A stretch of 64,000 nt of DNA from Pseudonocardia broussonetiae (GTDB lineage: Bacteria; Actinomycetota; Actinomycetes; Mycobacteriales; Pseudonocardiaceae), in NCBI RefSeq assembly GCF_013155125.1, contig NZ_CP053564.1, positions 7,013,501-7,077,500 of the forward strand, written 5' to 3'. Below the pieces are notes generated by a model. The model saw only the letters and a program-made list of their open reading frames with translations, ran no database searches and had not been told where the DNA came from. Each line of letters starts with the position of its first letter. The stretch's first letter is position 1. The position numbers and the translations under genes were made by a program. This document shows, one piece after another, positions 1 to 8,884 of the stretch.

Positions 1-317
1 ACGGCCTCCATCAGCCGCCGGCCCAGGCCGTGCCCGCGGGCCGAGGGCGCGGTGCACACCCGGCCGACGCGGTGCTCCCCGTCGGGCTCCTTGAGCAGCC
101 GCAGCGTGCCCAGCACCGGCTCGGGCCGGCCCTCGCCGCCGAGCCAGTAGTGGCGGGCGCGGTCCTCGAGGTCGCGGCCGTCGAGCTCGGGGTAGGCGCA
201 GGACTGCTCGACGACGAACACGTCGACGCGCAGCCGCAGGATGGCGTAGAGCGTCCGCGGATCGAGGTCCGCCGCCCAGGCCCGGTGGACGGTCGCCGCG
301 ATCACGTCGTTGGTCAT
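1..317 (-). CDS. GNAT family N-acetyltransferase, ElaA-like (3' end outside window)
   Basis: The minus strand is open from ATG at 317 to the window edge, giving the first 105 residues. It begins [14 protein letters not shown] and contains the ElaA-type stretch [16 protein letters not shown], then the acetyl-CoA-binding region [20 protein letters not shown], which fits the GNAT R/Q-x-x-G-x-G/A loop. The family transfers acetyl groups from acetyl-CoA to small amines; the substrate here is unknown. It is divergent from mycothione reductase, and a GNAT gene also lies near mtr in mycobacteria. The C-terminal end is missing only because the window stops. Confidence 0.85.
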   Translation of the reverse strand, partial: MTNDVIAATVHRAWAADLDPRTLYAILRLRVDVFVVEQSCAYPELDGRDLEDRARHYWLGGEGRPEPVLGTLRLLKEPDGEHRVGRVCTAPSARGHGLGRRLMEA

Positions 318-416
318 GCCCTCTACCTACCAGACCCGGGCCGCCGCTACCGGGTCCGGCGGGCGAGCGGGTGCGGTACCGGCCACTCGCACCCCGCGTG
401 GCGTCGCACGCCGGAC

Positions 417-422
417 TAACCT
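417..422 (+). promoter_or_regulatory. -10 element of leaderless mtr promoter
   Basis: TAACCT matches the actinobacterial -10 pattern TANNNT and ends 7 nt before the GTG at 430. No Shine-Dalgarno sequence lies between. That spacing puts the transcription start on or next to the start codon. No clear -35 box is visible. Confidence 0.5.
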
Positions 423-429
423 CCGGTTG

Positions 430-1791
430 GTGCGACACCACGATCTGGCCGTCATCGGCACCGGCTCCGGCAACTCCATCGTCGACTCGCGCTTCGACCA
501 CCTCGACGTGGCGATCGTCGAGCACGGGGTGTTCGGCGGCACCTGCCTGAACGTGGGCTGCATCCCCACCAAGATGTACGTCTACCCGGCCGACGTCGCC
601 GAGCACATCCGCCACGCGGCGCGCTACGGGATCGACGCGACCGTCGACAAGGTCCGCTGGACCGACATCCGCGACCGCGTCTTCGGCCGGATCGACCCCA
701 TCTCCGCCGGCGGGCGCGAGTACCGCGTCGACCGCTGCCCCAACATCACCGTCTACGAGGGGCACGCCCGGTTCACCGGCCCGCGCGAGATCTCCGTCGA
801 CGGCGCCGAGCCGTTCACCGCCGACCGCGTCGTCATCGCCGCGGGCGGGCGCCCGGCGATCCCGGCCGTCATCACCGACTCGGGCGTGCCCTACGAGACG
901 TCCGACACCGTCATGCGCATCGACGCGCTGCCCGAGCACCTGGTCGTCGTGGGCGCCGGGTACATCGGCGCCGAGTTCGCGCACGTCTTCTCCGCGCTGG
1001 GCTCCCGCGTCACGATCATCGGCCGCGGGCGGCACCTGCTGCGCTCGCAGGACGAGACCGTCGCCGAGCGCTTCACCGCCGCCGTGCGCGACCGCTGGGA
1101 CGTCCGGCTCGGGCAGTGGGTCACCGCGGCGCGCCACGACGCGGCCGGCGTCGAGCTCACCATGGAGGACGGGTCGACGGTGCAGGGCGACCTGCTCCTC
1201 GTCGCCACCGGCCGCACCCCCAACGGCGACCGGCTCGACCTCGCGAAGGCGGGTGTGGAGGTCCACGACGACGGCCGGATCGTCGTCGACGGGCACCAGC
1301 GCACCACGGCCGAGGGCGTGTTCGCGCTCGGCGACGTCAGCTCGCCCTACGCGCTCAAGCACGTCGCCAACCACGAGGCCAAGATCGTCGCCCACAACCT
1401 CGCCCACCCCGACGACCTGCGCACCACGAACCACCACGCGGTCCCCGCGGCGGTGTTCACCTCGCCGCAGATCGCCTCGGTCGGGCTCACCGAGGCGCAG
1501 TGCCGCGAGCGGGGGCTCGACCACGTCGTCAAGGTCCAGGCCTACGGCGACGTCGCCTACGGCTGGGCGATGGAGGACACGACCGGCTTCTGCAAGGTCA
1601 TCGCCGAGCGCGGCACCGGGAGGATCCTCGGGGCGCACGTCATGGGTCCGCAGGCGAGCACGGTCGTCCAGCCGCTGGTCCAGGCCATGGCGTTCGGGAC
1701 CGGCGCCCGCGAGATGGCCACCGGGCAGTACTGGATCCACCCCGCGCTGCCCGAAGTGGTCGAGAACGCACTGCTCGGGCTCGATCTGTAG
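430..1791 (+). CDS. mtr: mycothione reductase
   Basis: This flavoprotein disulfide reductase reduces mycothione to mycothiol with NADPH in the cytoplasm, the actinobacterial counterpart of glutathione reductase. The 453-aa product has the FAD motif GTGSGNS at its start, the redox-active pair [13 protein letters not shown] (residues ~39-51), a second Rossmann motif [19 protein letters not shown], the FAD-contacting FALGDVS, and the C-terminal [15 protein letters not shown] with the catalytic His-Glu pair. The reading frame is open further upstream, but the family begins at RHHDLAVIG, so GTG 430 is chosen. A TAACCT hexamer 7 nt ahead supports leaderless translation. It matches M. tuberculosis Mtr along its whole length. 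Confidence 0.96.
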   Translation: MRHHDLAVIGTGSGNSIVDSRFDHLDVAIVEHGVFGGTCLNVGCIPTKMYVYPADVAEHIRHAARYGIDATVDKVRWTDIRDRVFGRIDPISAGGREYRVDRCPNITVYEGHARFTGPREISVDGAEPFTADRVVIAAGGRPAIPAVITDSGVPYETSDTVMRIDALPEHLVVVGAGYIGAEFAHVFSALGSRVTIIGRGRHLLRSQDETVAERFTAAVRDRWDVRLGQWVTAARHDAAGVELTMEDGSTVQGDLLLVATGRTPNGDRLDLAKAGVEVHDDGRIVVDGHQRTTAEGVFALGDVSSPYALKHVANHEAKIVAHNLAHPDDLRTTNHHAVPAAVFTSPQIASVGLTEAQCRERGLDHVVKVQAYGDVAYGWAMEDTTGFCKVIAERGTGRILGAHVMGPQASTVVQPLVQAMAFGTGAREMATGQYWIHPALPEVVENALLGLDL

Positions 1792-1865
1792 GGGCCCGGG
1801 GCGCGAATGCTGGATACTGGGCCGGTTGGTGAGGCCACCCTTCCCCCGTCGACACCGAGGTGCGC

Positions 1866-2801
1866 ATGTCCGTAGCCGAGAGCCCCGCCCGCGCGACGGG
1901 GCCCAAGCCCCTCCTCGACGGGCAGCGCGGCGTCGCGTCCACCGTCGCCGTCTACGTCTTCGTGATCGTGCCGCTGCTCGCCCTGCTGGCCGCCGTGCCG
2001 GTCGCGTGGGGCTGGGGGCTGACGTGGGTCGACGTCGCCATCGCGCTGCCGTTCTACGTCGCCAGCGGCCTCGGCATCACCGTCGGGTTCCACCGCTACT
2101 TCACCCACGGGTCGTTCAAGGCCACCCGGGCGCTGCGGGTCGCGCTGGCGGTCGCCGGCAGCCTCGCGCTGCAGGGCCCCGTCATCGACTGGGTCGCCGA
2201 CCACCGCCGCCACCACGCCTTCTCCGACAAGGAGGGCGACCCGCACTCCCCGTGGCTGTTCGGCACCGGCCCCGTGGCCCTGGCCCGCGGCTTCTACCAC
2301 GCCCACATGGGCTGGCTGTTCGGCCGCGACCAGACCAACGAGGAGCGCTTCACCCCCGACCTGCTCGCCGACCGCGACATCGTGCGCGTCGACAGGCTGT
2401 TCGTCCTGTGGGCCACGCTGTCGCTCGTCGTCCCGGGCCTGATCGGCGGGCTCGTCACGATGTCGTGGTGGGGCGCGCTCACCGCGTTCTTCTGGGGCGG
2501 GCTCGTGCGGGTCGCGCTCCTGCACCACGTCACCTGGTCGATCAACTCGATCTGCCACGTCATCGGCGACCAGCCCTTCGTCTCCCGCGACCACTCGCGC
2601 AACGTCTGGCCGCTCGCCGTCCTGTCCTTCGGCGAGTCCTGGCACAACCTGCACCACGCCGACCCCACCTGCGCCCGACACGGCGTGCGGCGCGGGCAGG
2701 TCGACATCTCCGCCCGCGTCATCTGGCTCTTCGAGAAGCTCGGCTGGGCCCACTCGGTCCGCTGGCCCACGGCCCGGCGGCTGGAGAAGCTGGCCCGCTA
2801 G
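1866..2801 (+). CDS. acyl-CoA / fatty acid delta-9 desaturase
   Basis: This is a membrane-bound di-iron desaturase that introduces a cis double bond into long-chain acyl-CoA (DesA3/stearoyl-CoA type). All three histidine boxes are present: HRYFTH (~77-82), HRRHHA (~117-122) and HNLHH (~260-264). Four or more hydrophobic segments lie between them. The 311-aa length is typical. ATG 1866 is preferred over GTG 1860 because GAGGTG sits just upstream as a ribosome binding site. The gene stands alone and is convergent with the DUF559 gene. Unsaturated products would be the substrates of the methylation operon starting at 4.8 kb, but that link is inferred. Confidence 0.92.
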   Translation: MSVAESPARATGPKPLLDGQRGVASTVAVYVFVIVPLLALLAAVPVAWGWGLTWVDVAIALPFYVASGLGITVGFHRYFTHGSFKATRALRVALAVAGSLALQGPVIDWVADHRRHHAFSDKEGDPHSPWLFGTGPVALARGFYHAHMGWLFGRDQTNEERFTPDLLADRDIVRVDRLFVLWATLSLVVPGLIGGLVTMSWWGALTAFFWGGLVRVALLHHVTWSINSICHVIGDQPFVSRDHSRNVWPLAVLSFGESWHNLHHADPTCARHGVRRGQVDISARVIWLFEKLGWAHSVRWPTARRLEKLAR

Positions 2802-2820
2802 CGGCTCGTGATCGGCGATT

Positions 2821-2858
2821 GCGGTGCGATCCGGCCATCTCTGGCCGCGTCGCACCGC
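2821..2858. terminator. bidirectional terminator hairpin
   Basis: A 17-nt arm (2821-2837) and its complement (2842-2858) pair with two mismatches around a TCTC loop. The outer nine pairs, GCGGTGCGA with TCGCACCGC, are perfect. The element lies between two convergent genes, 20 nt after the desaturase stop and 10 nt after the DUF559 stop on the other strand. No U-tract is present, as is common in high-GC actinobacteria. Confidence 0.75.
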
Positions 2859-2867
2859 AGGTGGTGA

Positions 2868-3749
2868 TCATGCGGCGGTGGCGAGGGCTCCGGCGATCTC
2901 CGCGACGGTCTCCGCCGGCTCGCCGTCCAGTGCGTGCCAGGTGTAGCGGAGCAGGTCCCATCCGGCCCGGGTGATCGCGTTGCCCTTGCGACGGTCGTTG
3001 CGGAACCGCTCCGCGTCGACGTGCCACGCCCACCCGTCGACCTCGATCGCCAACTTCTCCGCCGGGAACGCCAGGTCGATCCGCCACGCCCCGAACGGGT
3101 GCCCGAGCACCCAGCCCGTGATCCCCGCGTCCCGCAGCAGCGTCACGAGGAGGCGCTCGGCCGCGGAGTCGGCCCGGTCGGCCGAGGCCGTGATCAGCTG
3201 GGCGGCGCGCGACGCACCGTGTCGGCCGACGTTGCGGCAGTACGCGCGGTACAGCGCCGGGAACCGGACGTGCCGCTGCAGCGCCCGGTCCAGGAAGACC
3301 GACCCGTCCGGCACCCCGAGCGCCGTCTCCAGCGCCGTGAGCGGCTCGGCCGTCACGTCGAGGTGGCGGTCGGTGACGAGGTCGGCGGGCGACAGGTCAC
3401 GGCGCACGACCGACATGCCCGGACCGGGCCGCAGGTGCCGGCCGCGGGGCACGGTCAGCTCGACGACGGCGGGCGCCCGGTCGAGCATCCGGTACCAGTA
3501 GGCCGCCGCGGGACCGCTGACCACCGCCGGGGCCCCGCCCGCCCACAGCCACGCGGCCCGGATCCGGACCTCGTCGGTGTAGCGGTGACCGCCCACCAGG
3601 TAGACGCCCGGGTGCAGCAGCTCCCAGGCCCGCGCGCGGACGCGGCGGTGCACCGTGCTCGCCGACACCCCGGCCGCCACGGCCTGCGCGAGCGTGACGA
3701 CTCCCGCCTGCCGCTCGAGCAGGGGCGCCAGCAGGGACTCCGGAGACAT
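2868..3749 (-). CDS. AbiEi-like N-terminal domain plus DUF559 nuclease-like protein
   Basis: The 293-aa protein belongs to a common but uncharacterised actinobacterial family. Residues 1-60 (VVTLAQAVAAGVSASTVHRR, then LHPGVYLV) form the winged-helix AbiEi antitoxin-like domain. The C-terminal ~90 residues carry the DUF559 pattern RIDLAFP...AIEVDGWAWH...RNDRRK, related to very-short-patch-repair-like PD-(D/E)xK folds. No partner toxin gene is adjacent, so a toxin-antitoxin role cannot be assigned. ATG 3749 gives the family-typical start MSPESLLAPLLERQAGV. The gene is monocistronic between two terminator-like hairpins. Confidence 0.8.
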   Translation of the reverse strand: MSPESLLAPLLERQAGVVTLAQAVAAGVSASTVHRRVRARAWELLHPGVYLVGGHRYTDEVRIRAAWLWAGGAPAVVSGPAAAYWYRMLDRAPAVVELTVPRGRHLRPGPGMSVVRRDLSPADLVTDRHLDVTAEPLTALETALGVPDGSVFLDRALQRHVRFPALYRAYCRNVGRHGASRAAQLITASADRADSAAERLLVTLLRDAGITGWVLGHPFGAWRIDLAFPAEKLAIEVDGWAWHVDAERFRNDRRKGNAITRAGWDLLRYTWHALDGEPAETVAEIAGALATAA

Positions 3750-3829
3750 CGGCGGAGCATGACGTCCGCAGCCGCCGTGCGCGGCCGAACCGGGGAACCG
3801 GTCCCCATGATCGTCAGCAGTGGCGCTGG

Positions 3830-3847
3830 GGTGTCACCGGCGACACC
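3830..3847. terminator. short hairpin downstream of the acyltransferase gene
   Basis: GGTGTC (3830-3835) pairs with GACACC (3842-3847) around ACCGGC. It lies 29 nt beyond the stop codon of the minus-strand acyltransferase. The stem is short, so terminator function is only possible. Confidence 0.35.
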
Positions 3848-3875
3848 GTCGAACCACTCGCGGCGATCACCGCAC

Positions 3876-4694
3876 TCAGGACGCCGGGCGCTCGTCCACC
3901 GGCTCCACCGCGGGCGGGCCGGGCGGGCCGGACGGGGCGGACGCGATCGCCGCCGGGTCGTAGGGCTGCGCCGGCGGCAGCTCGCCCCGGATCCCGGCCA
4001 CCAGCCCCGTGACGTCGGACATGATCGCCGCGGTGACGCCGTCGAGCGCGGTGCGGGTGCGGGGGCCGCCCAGCCAGCGGGAGAGGTCGACGGGCGGGCC
4101 CGCGACCACGCTGACCCGCCGCCGCGGGAAGAACAGCCGCGGCCGGTTCGACCCGGGCGGCAGGACGTCCTGCGTGCCCCAGTTGGCGACCGGGATCACC
4201 GGCGCACCGGTGACGAGCGCGATGCGGCCGATGCCGTTCTTGGACCTCATCGGCCAGCCCTCGGGATCGGAGGTGAAGGTGCCCTCCGGGTAGAACGCCA
4301 CGATCTCGCCGCGCTGCACGGCGGCGATGGCCTCGCGGTAGGCGTCGCCCGCGCGGGCCGAGGAGCGGTAGACCGGGATGTGGCCGCCCTTGCCGAGCAC
4401 CGACCGGACCACCGGGACGCCCCACAGCTCGGACTTCGCGAGGAACCGCGGCATCCGCCCGTGCGAGATCGTGAACGCGACGTTGAAGATCGGGTCGGCG
4501 AACGAGACGTGGTTGATCGCGAGCAGGGCGCCGCCCGTGCGGGGGATGTGCTCGCCGCCGCTCCAGCCGATGCGGGTGCCGAACATCGTGAACGGCCACA
4601 GCGCCCAGATGGCGAACCCGTACGAGAAACCGGAGGTGTCCCACCGCCGCGTGACGGTGAGGCGCAGCTTCTGCCAGGTCGTGAGCGGCCTCAT
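3876..4694 (-). CDS. 1-acyl-sn-glycerol-3-phosphate acyltransferase (PlsC family)
   Basis: The 272-aa protein transfers an acyl chain to lysophosphatidic acid at the inner membrane face, making phosphatidic acid. It has the catalytic NHVSFADP block (HX4D, ~65-72), the substrate-binding FYPEGTFTSDPEG (~131-143) and a hydrophobic N-terminal stretch SYGFAIWALWPFTMFG. ATG 4694 (MRPLTTWQKLRLTVTRRWDT) matches the family start. CACAAT (4701-4706) ends 6 nt upstream, suggesting a leaderless message. The acidic, Pro-rich tail after residue ~240 is poorly conserved. It is divergent from the lipid-modification operon. Confidence 0.88.
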   Translation of the reverse strand: MRPLTTWQKLRLTVTRRWDTSGFSYGFAIWALWPFTMFGTRIGWSGGEHIPRTGGALLAINHVSFADPIFNVAFTISHGRMPRFLAKSELWGVPVVRSVLGKGGHIPVYRSSARAGDAYREAIAAVQRGEIVAFYPEGTFTSDPEGWPMRSKNGIGRIALVTGAPVIPVANWGTQDVLPPGSNRPRLFFPRRRVSVVAGPPVDLSRWLGGPRTRTALDGVTAAIMSDVTGLVAGIRGELPPAQPYDPAAIASAPSGPPGPPAVEPVDERPAS

Positions 4695-4812
4695 CGGTCC
4701 ATTGTGTCGCACGGGGTGGGTGTGACGTGCGTCCCAGCCCCCAACCGGGGCGCGGCCGGCGACGGATGTCCGGAGACACCGTCCGCGCCCCGCCCCCGTC
4801 CGTGAGGTCTCC

Positions 4813-5520
4813 GTGCCCGATGAGTCCGGTCTGCCCCGGTTGGAGCCCGTCGGCCGGGAGCAGGACCGCCCGACCGCCCTGGTGCTCGTCCTGCACGGCG
4901 GCCGCGCGCACAGCCGCGAGAGCGGCGAGCGCAAGCGGCTGACCTACCGGCGGATGGTGCCGTTCGCCCGCGCGCTGAGCCGACGCGGACCGGGCACCTA
5001 CCTGCTGCGCTACCGCTACCGCGGCTGGAACGCCCCGGCCCGCGACGCCCTGCGCGACGCCCAGTGGGCGATCTCCGAGCTGGCCGAGCGGTTCCCCGGC
5101 GTCCCGGTCGTGCTGGTCGGGCACTCGATGGGCGGGCGCGCCGCGCTCGGAGCCGCGTCGGGGTCGAACGTCGTCGCCGTCTGCGCGCTCGCGCCCTGGC
5201 TCGACGGCGCCGACCCCGTCCACCAGCTCGACGGCCGGACCGTCCTCATCGCCCACGGCGACCGCGAGCGCTGGACCGATCCCGGCGAGTCCTTCCGCTA
5301 CGCCGTGCGCGCCAAGGAGCGCGGCGTGCGGATCTGCCGGTTCGACGTGCCCGGCGCCGGCCACTTCATGATCGCGCGGTCGCAGGTCTGGCACGACCTC
5401 GTCACCCGATTCGTGCTCGGCGTCCTCCACATCGAACCCGAGGACCCCGCTATTGCGAAGGCTCTGCGCCAACCCCCGCCCAGCGGCCTCCGGGCCGTAC
5501 TCGATGGAGCACACACATGA
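4813..5520 (+). CDS. alpha/beta hydrolase, first gene of lipid operon
   Basis: The 235-aa protein is an alpha/beta-hydrolase of the dienelactone hydrolase/lysophospholipase kind. It shows the oxyanion region LVLHGGRAHS, the nucleophile elbow GHSMGG (Ser near 106), an acid in IAHGDRERWTDP, and the catalytic His in GAGHFMIAR. No signal peptide is seen. GAGGTC upstream supports GTG 4813. Its stop overlaps the next ATG by 4 nt (ATGA), so it probably starts the operon. Its substrate is unknown; acyl ester or lysolipid hydrolysis would suit the neighbours but is a guess. Confidence 0.75.
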   Translation: MPDESGLPRLEPVGREQDRPTALVLVLHGGRAHSRESGERKRLTYRRMVPFARALSRRGPGTYLLRYRYRGWNAPARDALRDAQWAISELAERFPGVPVVLVGHSMGGRAALGAASGSNVVAVCALAPWLDGADPVHQLDGRTVLIAHGDRERWTDPGESFRYAVRAKERGVRICRFDVPGAGHFMIARSQVWHDLVTRFVLGVLHIEPEDPAIAKALRQPPPSGLRAVLDGAHT

Positions 5521-6791
5521 GCCAGCTGCCCGCGACCGACCGGCCCACCGCCGCCGTCGTCGGGTCCGGGGTCGCCGGGCTCACGGCCGCCCACCTCCTG
5601 CAGCGGCGCTACGACGTCACGCTGTTCGAGGCCGACGGCCGCCTGGGCGGCCACGCCCACACCCACGAACTGTCCACCCCGGACGGTGGTACGACCAACG
5701 TCGACTCCGGCTTCATCGTCCACAACGAGCGGACCTACCCGAACCTGCTGCGGCTGTTCGCCGAGCTCGGGGTGGCCACGCAGGAGTCGGACATGTCGAT
5801 GTCGGTCCGCTGCGAGGGCTGCGGGCTGGAGTACGCGGGGGCGCGCAAGCTCGGCGGGCTGTTCCCGCAGCTGTCGAACGCGGCCCGGCCGCAGTACCTG
5901 CGGATGCTCGGCGAGGTCGTCCGGTTCCACCGGCACGCCCGCCGGGTGCTCGACGACGAGCGCGCCGGCGACGTCACGCTCGGCGCGTTCCTGGCCATCG
6001 GCGGCTACTCCCGCTACTTCGTGGAGCACTTCATGCTGCCCGTGGTGAGCGCGGTGTGGTCGGCGGGCGAGTCCGTGTCGATGTCCTACCCGGCGCGGTA
6101 CCTGTTCACGTTCCTGCACCACCACGGGCTGCTCGCCGTCGGCGGCTCGCCGCAGTGGCGCACCGTCACCGGCGGCTCGCGCGCGTACGTGGAGAAGGTC
6201 GTCAAGGGGCTCTCGGCGGTGCACGTGTCCAACCCCGTGACGTCGGTGCGCCGCGACGGCGACGGCGTGCGGATCGAGGCCGACGGCCCGCACCGCGTCG
6301 ACAAGGTCGTCATCGCCACGCACCCCGACCAGGCGCTCGCGCTGCTCGACCGCCCCACCGACGACGAGCGCGCCGTCCTCGGTGCCTTCGCCTACTCCGC
6401 CAACACGACCCAACTCCACCGCGACACGTCGGTGCTGCCGCGCAACGCCGGGGCGCGGGCGTCGTGGAACTACCTCAAGTCCGCCTGCTCCAGCCAGGAC
6501 GCGCCGGTCCTCGTGTCCTACGACATGAACCGGCTGCAGCGCCTGGCCGAGCCCGAGGACTACGTCGTCACGCTCAACGGCACCGACCGCGTCGACCAGG
6601 ACTCGGTGATCGCGACGATGCACTACGAGCACCCGATCTACACGCCGGAGTCGGTGGCCGCGCAGCGCCGCCTGCCGCTGCTCAACGACGGCACGGTCGC
6701 CTTCGCGGGCGCCTACCACGGCTGGGGCTTCCACGAGGACGGGTGCGCCGCCGGGGTGCGGGCCGCCGCGAGCCTCGGGGCGGGCTGGTGA
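5517..6791 (+). CDS. FAD-dependent oxidoreductase (COG2907, Rv0449c-like)
   Basis: The 424-aa flavoprotein has an N-terminal dinucleotide fold AVVGSGVAGLTAAHLL followed by FEADGRLGGHAHTH, typical of amine-oxidase-like FAD proteins. The conserved VDSGFIVHNERTYPNL follows, and the C-terminal FAD contact is FAGAYHGWGFHEDG. In many bacteria this family sits beside DUF1365, a CFA-like methyltransferase and DUF1295, as here. A proposed role is redox chemistry on unsaturated or methylated phospholipid acyl chains, for example reduction of a methylene intermediate; this is inferred. ATG 5517 has GGAG 8 nt upstream and overlaps the hydrolase stop by 4 nt. Confidence 0.85.
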   Translation: MSQLPATDRPTAAVVGSGVAGLTAAHLLQRRYDVTLFEADGRLGGHAHTHELSTPDGGTTNVDSGFIVHNERTYPNLLRLFAELGVATQESDMSMSVRCEGCGLEYAGARKLGGLFPQLSNAARPQYLRMLGEVVRFHRHARRVLDDERAGDVTLGAFLAIGGYSRYFVEHFMLPVVSAVWSAGESVSMSYPARYLFTFLHHHGLLAVGGSPQWRTVTGGSRAYVEKVVKGLSAVHVSNPVTSVRRDGDGVRIEADGPHRVDKVVIATHPDQALALLDRPTDDERAVLGAFAYSANTTQLHRDTSVLPRNAGARASWNYLKSACSSQDAPVLVSYDMNRLQRLAEPEDYVVTLNGTDRVDQDSVIATMHYEHPIYTPESVAAQRRLPLLNDGTVAFAGAYHGWGFHEDGCAAGVRAAASLGAGW

Positions 6792-7573
6792 CCGAGGTCG
6801 TGAGTGGAAAAGAGGCCCAGGGGCCTCTTTTCCACTCACGGGTGCCGCAGGCGCCCGCCCTCTACGACGCCGAGGTCCGGCACGTCCGGCGCCAGGCGAT
6901 GGACCGGCGCTTCACCCACTCCGTCTACCTCTGGCTCGTCGACCTCGACGCGCTGCCGCAGATGCCGGTGTGGCTGCGCCCGTTCGCCCGGTTCGAGGCG
7001 CGCGACCACCTCGGCGACCCCGACCGCTCGATCCGCCGGAACCTCGACGCCTACCTCGCGACCCGGGGCGTCGACCTGGCGGGCGGGCAGGTCCTCATGC
7101 TCGCCCACGCCCGGGTGCTCGGGTACGTGTTCAACCCGATCACGGTGTACTGGTGCCACCGGCCCGACGGCGCGCTCGAGTGCGTCGTCGCCGAGGTCCA
7201 CAACACCTACGGCGAGCGCCACTGCTACCTGCTCCGCACCGACGACGTCGGCCGTGCCGAGACGCCCAAGGACTTCTACGTCTCGCCGTTCCTCACCGTC
7301 GAGGGCGACTACCGGATGGTGCTGCCGCTGCCCGGCGAGCGCCTGACGGTGTCGGTCACCCTGCGCCAGGACGGCGCGACCGCGCTGACGGCCACCGTCA
7401 CCGGGTCGCGGCGCCCGGCCACCCCCGCCGCGCTGGCCCGGATGCTCGTGCGGCGCCCGCTCGTGACCCATCGCACCTCGGCTCTCATCCGTCGCCACGG
7501 CATCGCGCTGTGGCTGCGGCGCCTGCCCGTGATCCGTCGGCCGAAGCACGCACCACAGGAAGGCGTCCAGTGA
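6788..7573 (+). CDS. DUF1365 protein (Rv0448c-like)
   Basis: Uncharacterised family that accompanies FAD oxidoreductase and CFA methyltransferase genes. Recognisable segments are VRHVRRQAMDRRFTHSVYLW, the conserved FNPITVYWC, EVHNTYGERHCYLL and KDFYVSPFL. The start is uncertain. GTG 6788 overlaps the previous stop by 4 nt (GTGA), like most junctions here, and gives 261 aa. GTG 6800 and GTG 6842 are also in frame. With GTG 6788 the first ~18 codons run through a perfect 40-bp palindrome and encode residues atypical of the family; with GTG 6842 the palindrome is untranslated and ends 2 nt before the start. Molecular function is unknown. Confidence 0.85.
   Translation: MTEVVSGKEAQGPLFHSRVPQAPALYDAEVRHVRRQAMDRRFTHSVYLWLVDLDALPQMPVWLRPFARFEARDHLGDPDRSIRRNLDAYLATRGVDLAGGQVLMLAHARVLGYVFNPITVYWCHRPDGALECVVAEVHNTYGERHCYLLRTDDVGRAETPKDFYVSPFLTVEGDYRMVLPLPGERLTVSVTLRQDGATALTATVTGSRRPATPAALARMLVRRPLVTHRTSALIRRHGIALWLRRLPVIRRPKHAPQEGVQ
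6800..6839. repeat. perfect 19-bp palindrome at the 5' end of the DUF1365 gene
   Basis: The arm GTGAGTGGAAAAGAGGCCC (6800-6818) and its exact complement (6821-6839) flank only AG. The element is AT-richer than the surrounding coding DNA. It occupies the start of a reading frame in the middle of an operon. The outer bases GTGAGTGG recur in the hairpin at 12134. It looks like a mobile or dispersed palindromic repeat. Confidence 0.9.
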
Positions 7574-8853
7574 CGACCGAACCCATCAGCCCGACCCCGG
7601 TCCGGCGCTCCAACAACCACCTCGTGCCCCGGCCCAACGAGGGCGTGTGGCCGGGCCTGGCCACGCCGCCGCGGGCTCCGGGCAAGGCGCGCATCGCCGA
7701 GGTGCTGTTCCGGCAGGCGGTCAGGCCGCTGCCGGTGCGGGTGGTGTTCCCCGGTGGCGAGCGCATCGGCGCGGGCGGCCCCGACTCCCCCGTCATGCGG
7801 ATCGTGCGCCCCGAGGCCTTCTTCCACCGCCTCGGCGCGGGGTCGAAGATCGGGTTCGGCGAGTCGTACATGGTCGGCGACTGGACCACCACCGAGCTCG
7901 CCGACCTCCTCGCCCCGTTCGCGGCGAAGATGGCGACGCTGATCCCGCCGGTGCTGCAGCGGATCGGCCGGCGCTTCGCCGAGGCCCGCCAGCCCAGCGA
8001 GGAGGTGAACACGGTCGAGGGGTCGCGGGAGAACATCCACCGCCACTACGACCTGTCCAACGACCTGTTCGCCACGTTCCTCGACGAGACGATGTCCTAC
8101 TCCGCCGGCTGGTTCGCCGACGGCAGCGACGACCTCGTGCTCGCCCAGGAGCGCAAGATCGACGGCATCCTGGACATGGCGGGCGTCGGCCCGGACAGCC
8201 ACGTCCTGGAGATCGGCACCGGCTGGGGCGGCCTCGCCACCCGGGCCGCGCAGCGCGGCGCCCGCGTCACCACCCTGACGATCTCCGCCGAGCAGGCGAA
8301 GCTCGCCGAGCAGCGCCTCGACGCCGCCGGGGTCGCCGACCGCGTGCAGGTCCTGCTGCGCGACTACCGCGAGGCCCAGGGCAGCTACGACGCCGTGGTC
8401 AGCGTCGAGATGATCGAGGCCGTGGGCGTCGCCTACTGGCCGACGTACTTCGCCGCGCTCGACCGCCTGCTCAAGCCTGGCGGCAAGGTCGGACTCCAGT
8501 CGATCACCATGCCGCACGACCGGATGCTGGTGTCGCAGAACGACTACACCTGGATCTCCAAGTACGTCTTCCCGGGCGGGGTGATCCCGTCGGTCGAGGC
8601 CATCGAGCAGAACCTGCGCGACCACACCGGCCTGCGCATCGCCGAGCGCCGCAGCCTGGGCCCGGACTACGCCCGCACGCTCGCGCACTGGCGCCGCACG
8701 TTCCTGGAGCGCTGGGAGACCGTCGCCGGCCTCGGCTTCGACGAGACCTTCCGCCGCATGTGGGAGTTCTACCTCGCCTACTGCGAGGCCGGGTTCCGCG
8801 TCGGCTACCTCGACGTGTACCAGCTCTCGCTCCAGCACCACCGCTCCTACTGA
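7570..8853 (+). CDS. ufaA1: CFA-type SAM methyltransferase, UfaA1-like
   Basis: The 427-aa enzyme belongs to the cyclopropane-fatty-acid synthase superfamily, which methylates double bonds of phospholipid acyl chains with S-adenosylmethionine. The N-terminal lipid-binding domain contains IGFGESYMVGDW. The SAM site is HVLEIGTGWGGLA (~215), and the active-site region is SVEMIEAVG. Closing segments MWEFYLAYCEAGFR and GYLDVYQ match M. tuberculosis Rv0447c, which is also 427 aa and reported to make tuberculostearic (10-methylstearic) acid. GTG 7570 overlaps the DUF1365 stop by 4 nt and has AGGAAGG upstream. Ring formation versus 10-methylation cannot be decided from sequence. Confidence 0.9.
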   Translation: MTTEPISPTPVRRSNNHLVPRPNEGVWPGLATPPRAPGKARIAEVLFRQAVRPLPVRVVFPGGERIGAGGPDSPVMRIVRPEAFFHRLGAGSKIGFGESYMVGDWTTTELADLLAPFAAKMATLIPPVLQRIGRRFAEARQPSEEVNTVEGSRENIHRHYDLSNDLFATFLDETMSYSAGWFADGSDDLVLAQERKIDGILDMAGVGPDSHVLEIGTGWGGLATRAAQRGARVTTLTISAEQAKLAEQRLDAAGVADRVQVLLRDYREAQGSYDAVVSVEMIEAVGVAYWPTYFAALDRLLKPGGKVGLQSITMPHDRMLVSQNDYTWISKYVFPGGVIPSVEAIEQNLRDHTGLRIAERRSLGPDYARTLAHWRRTFLERWETVAGLGFDETFRRMWEFYLAYCEAGFRVGYLDVYQLSLQHHRSY

Positions 8854-8884
8854 TCCCCCTCAGGCCGAATCCGGAGACACCACC

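Noticed and set aside
2868..3749. AbiEi-like domain considered as half of a toxin-antitoxin or phage-defence pair
   Set aside because: No AbiEii or other toxin gene is adjacent. The protein is a stand-alone fusion to DUF559 bounded by hairpins.
1253..4805. Long reading frames overlapping mtr, the desaturase and the DUF559 gene, up to 623 codons
   Set aside because: They are Arg/Pro/Ala-rich readings of other frames or strands of well-supported genes, as expected at this GC content, and show no family motifs.
4695..4812. SigK-type promoter for the lipid operon, by analogy with the M. tuberculosis ufaA1 cluster
   Set aside because: I could not find CCATCC or CCGAATA-like boxes in the divergent gap, and no sigK/rskA genes are in the window.
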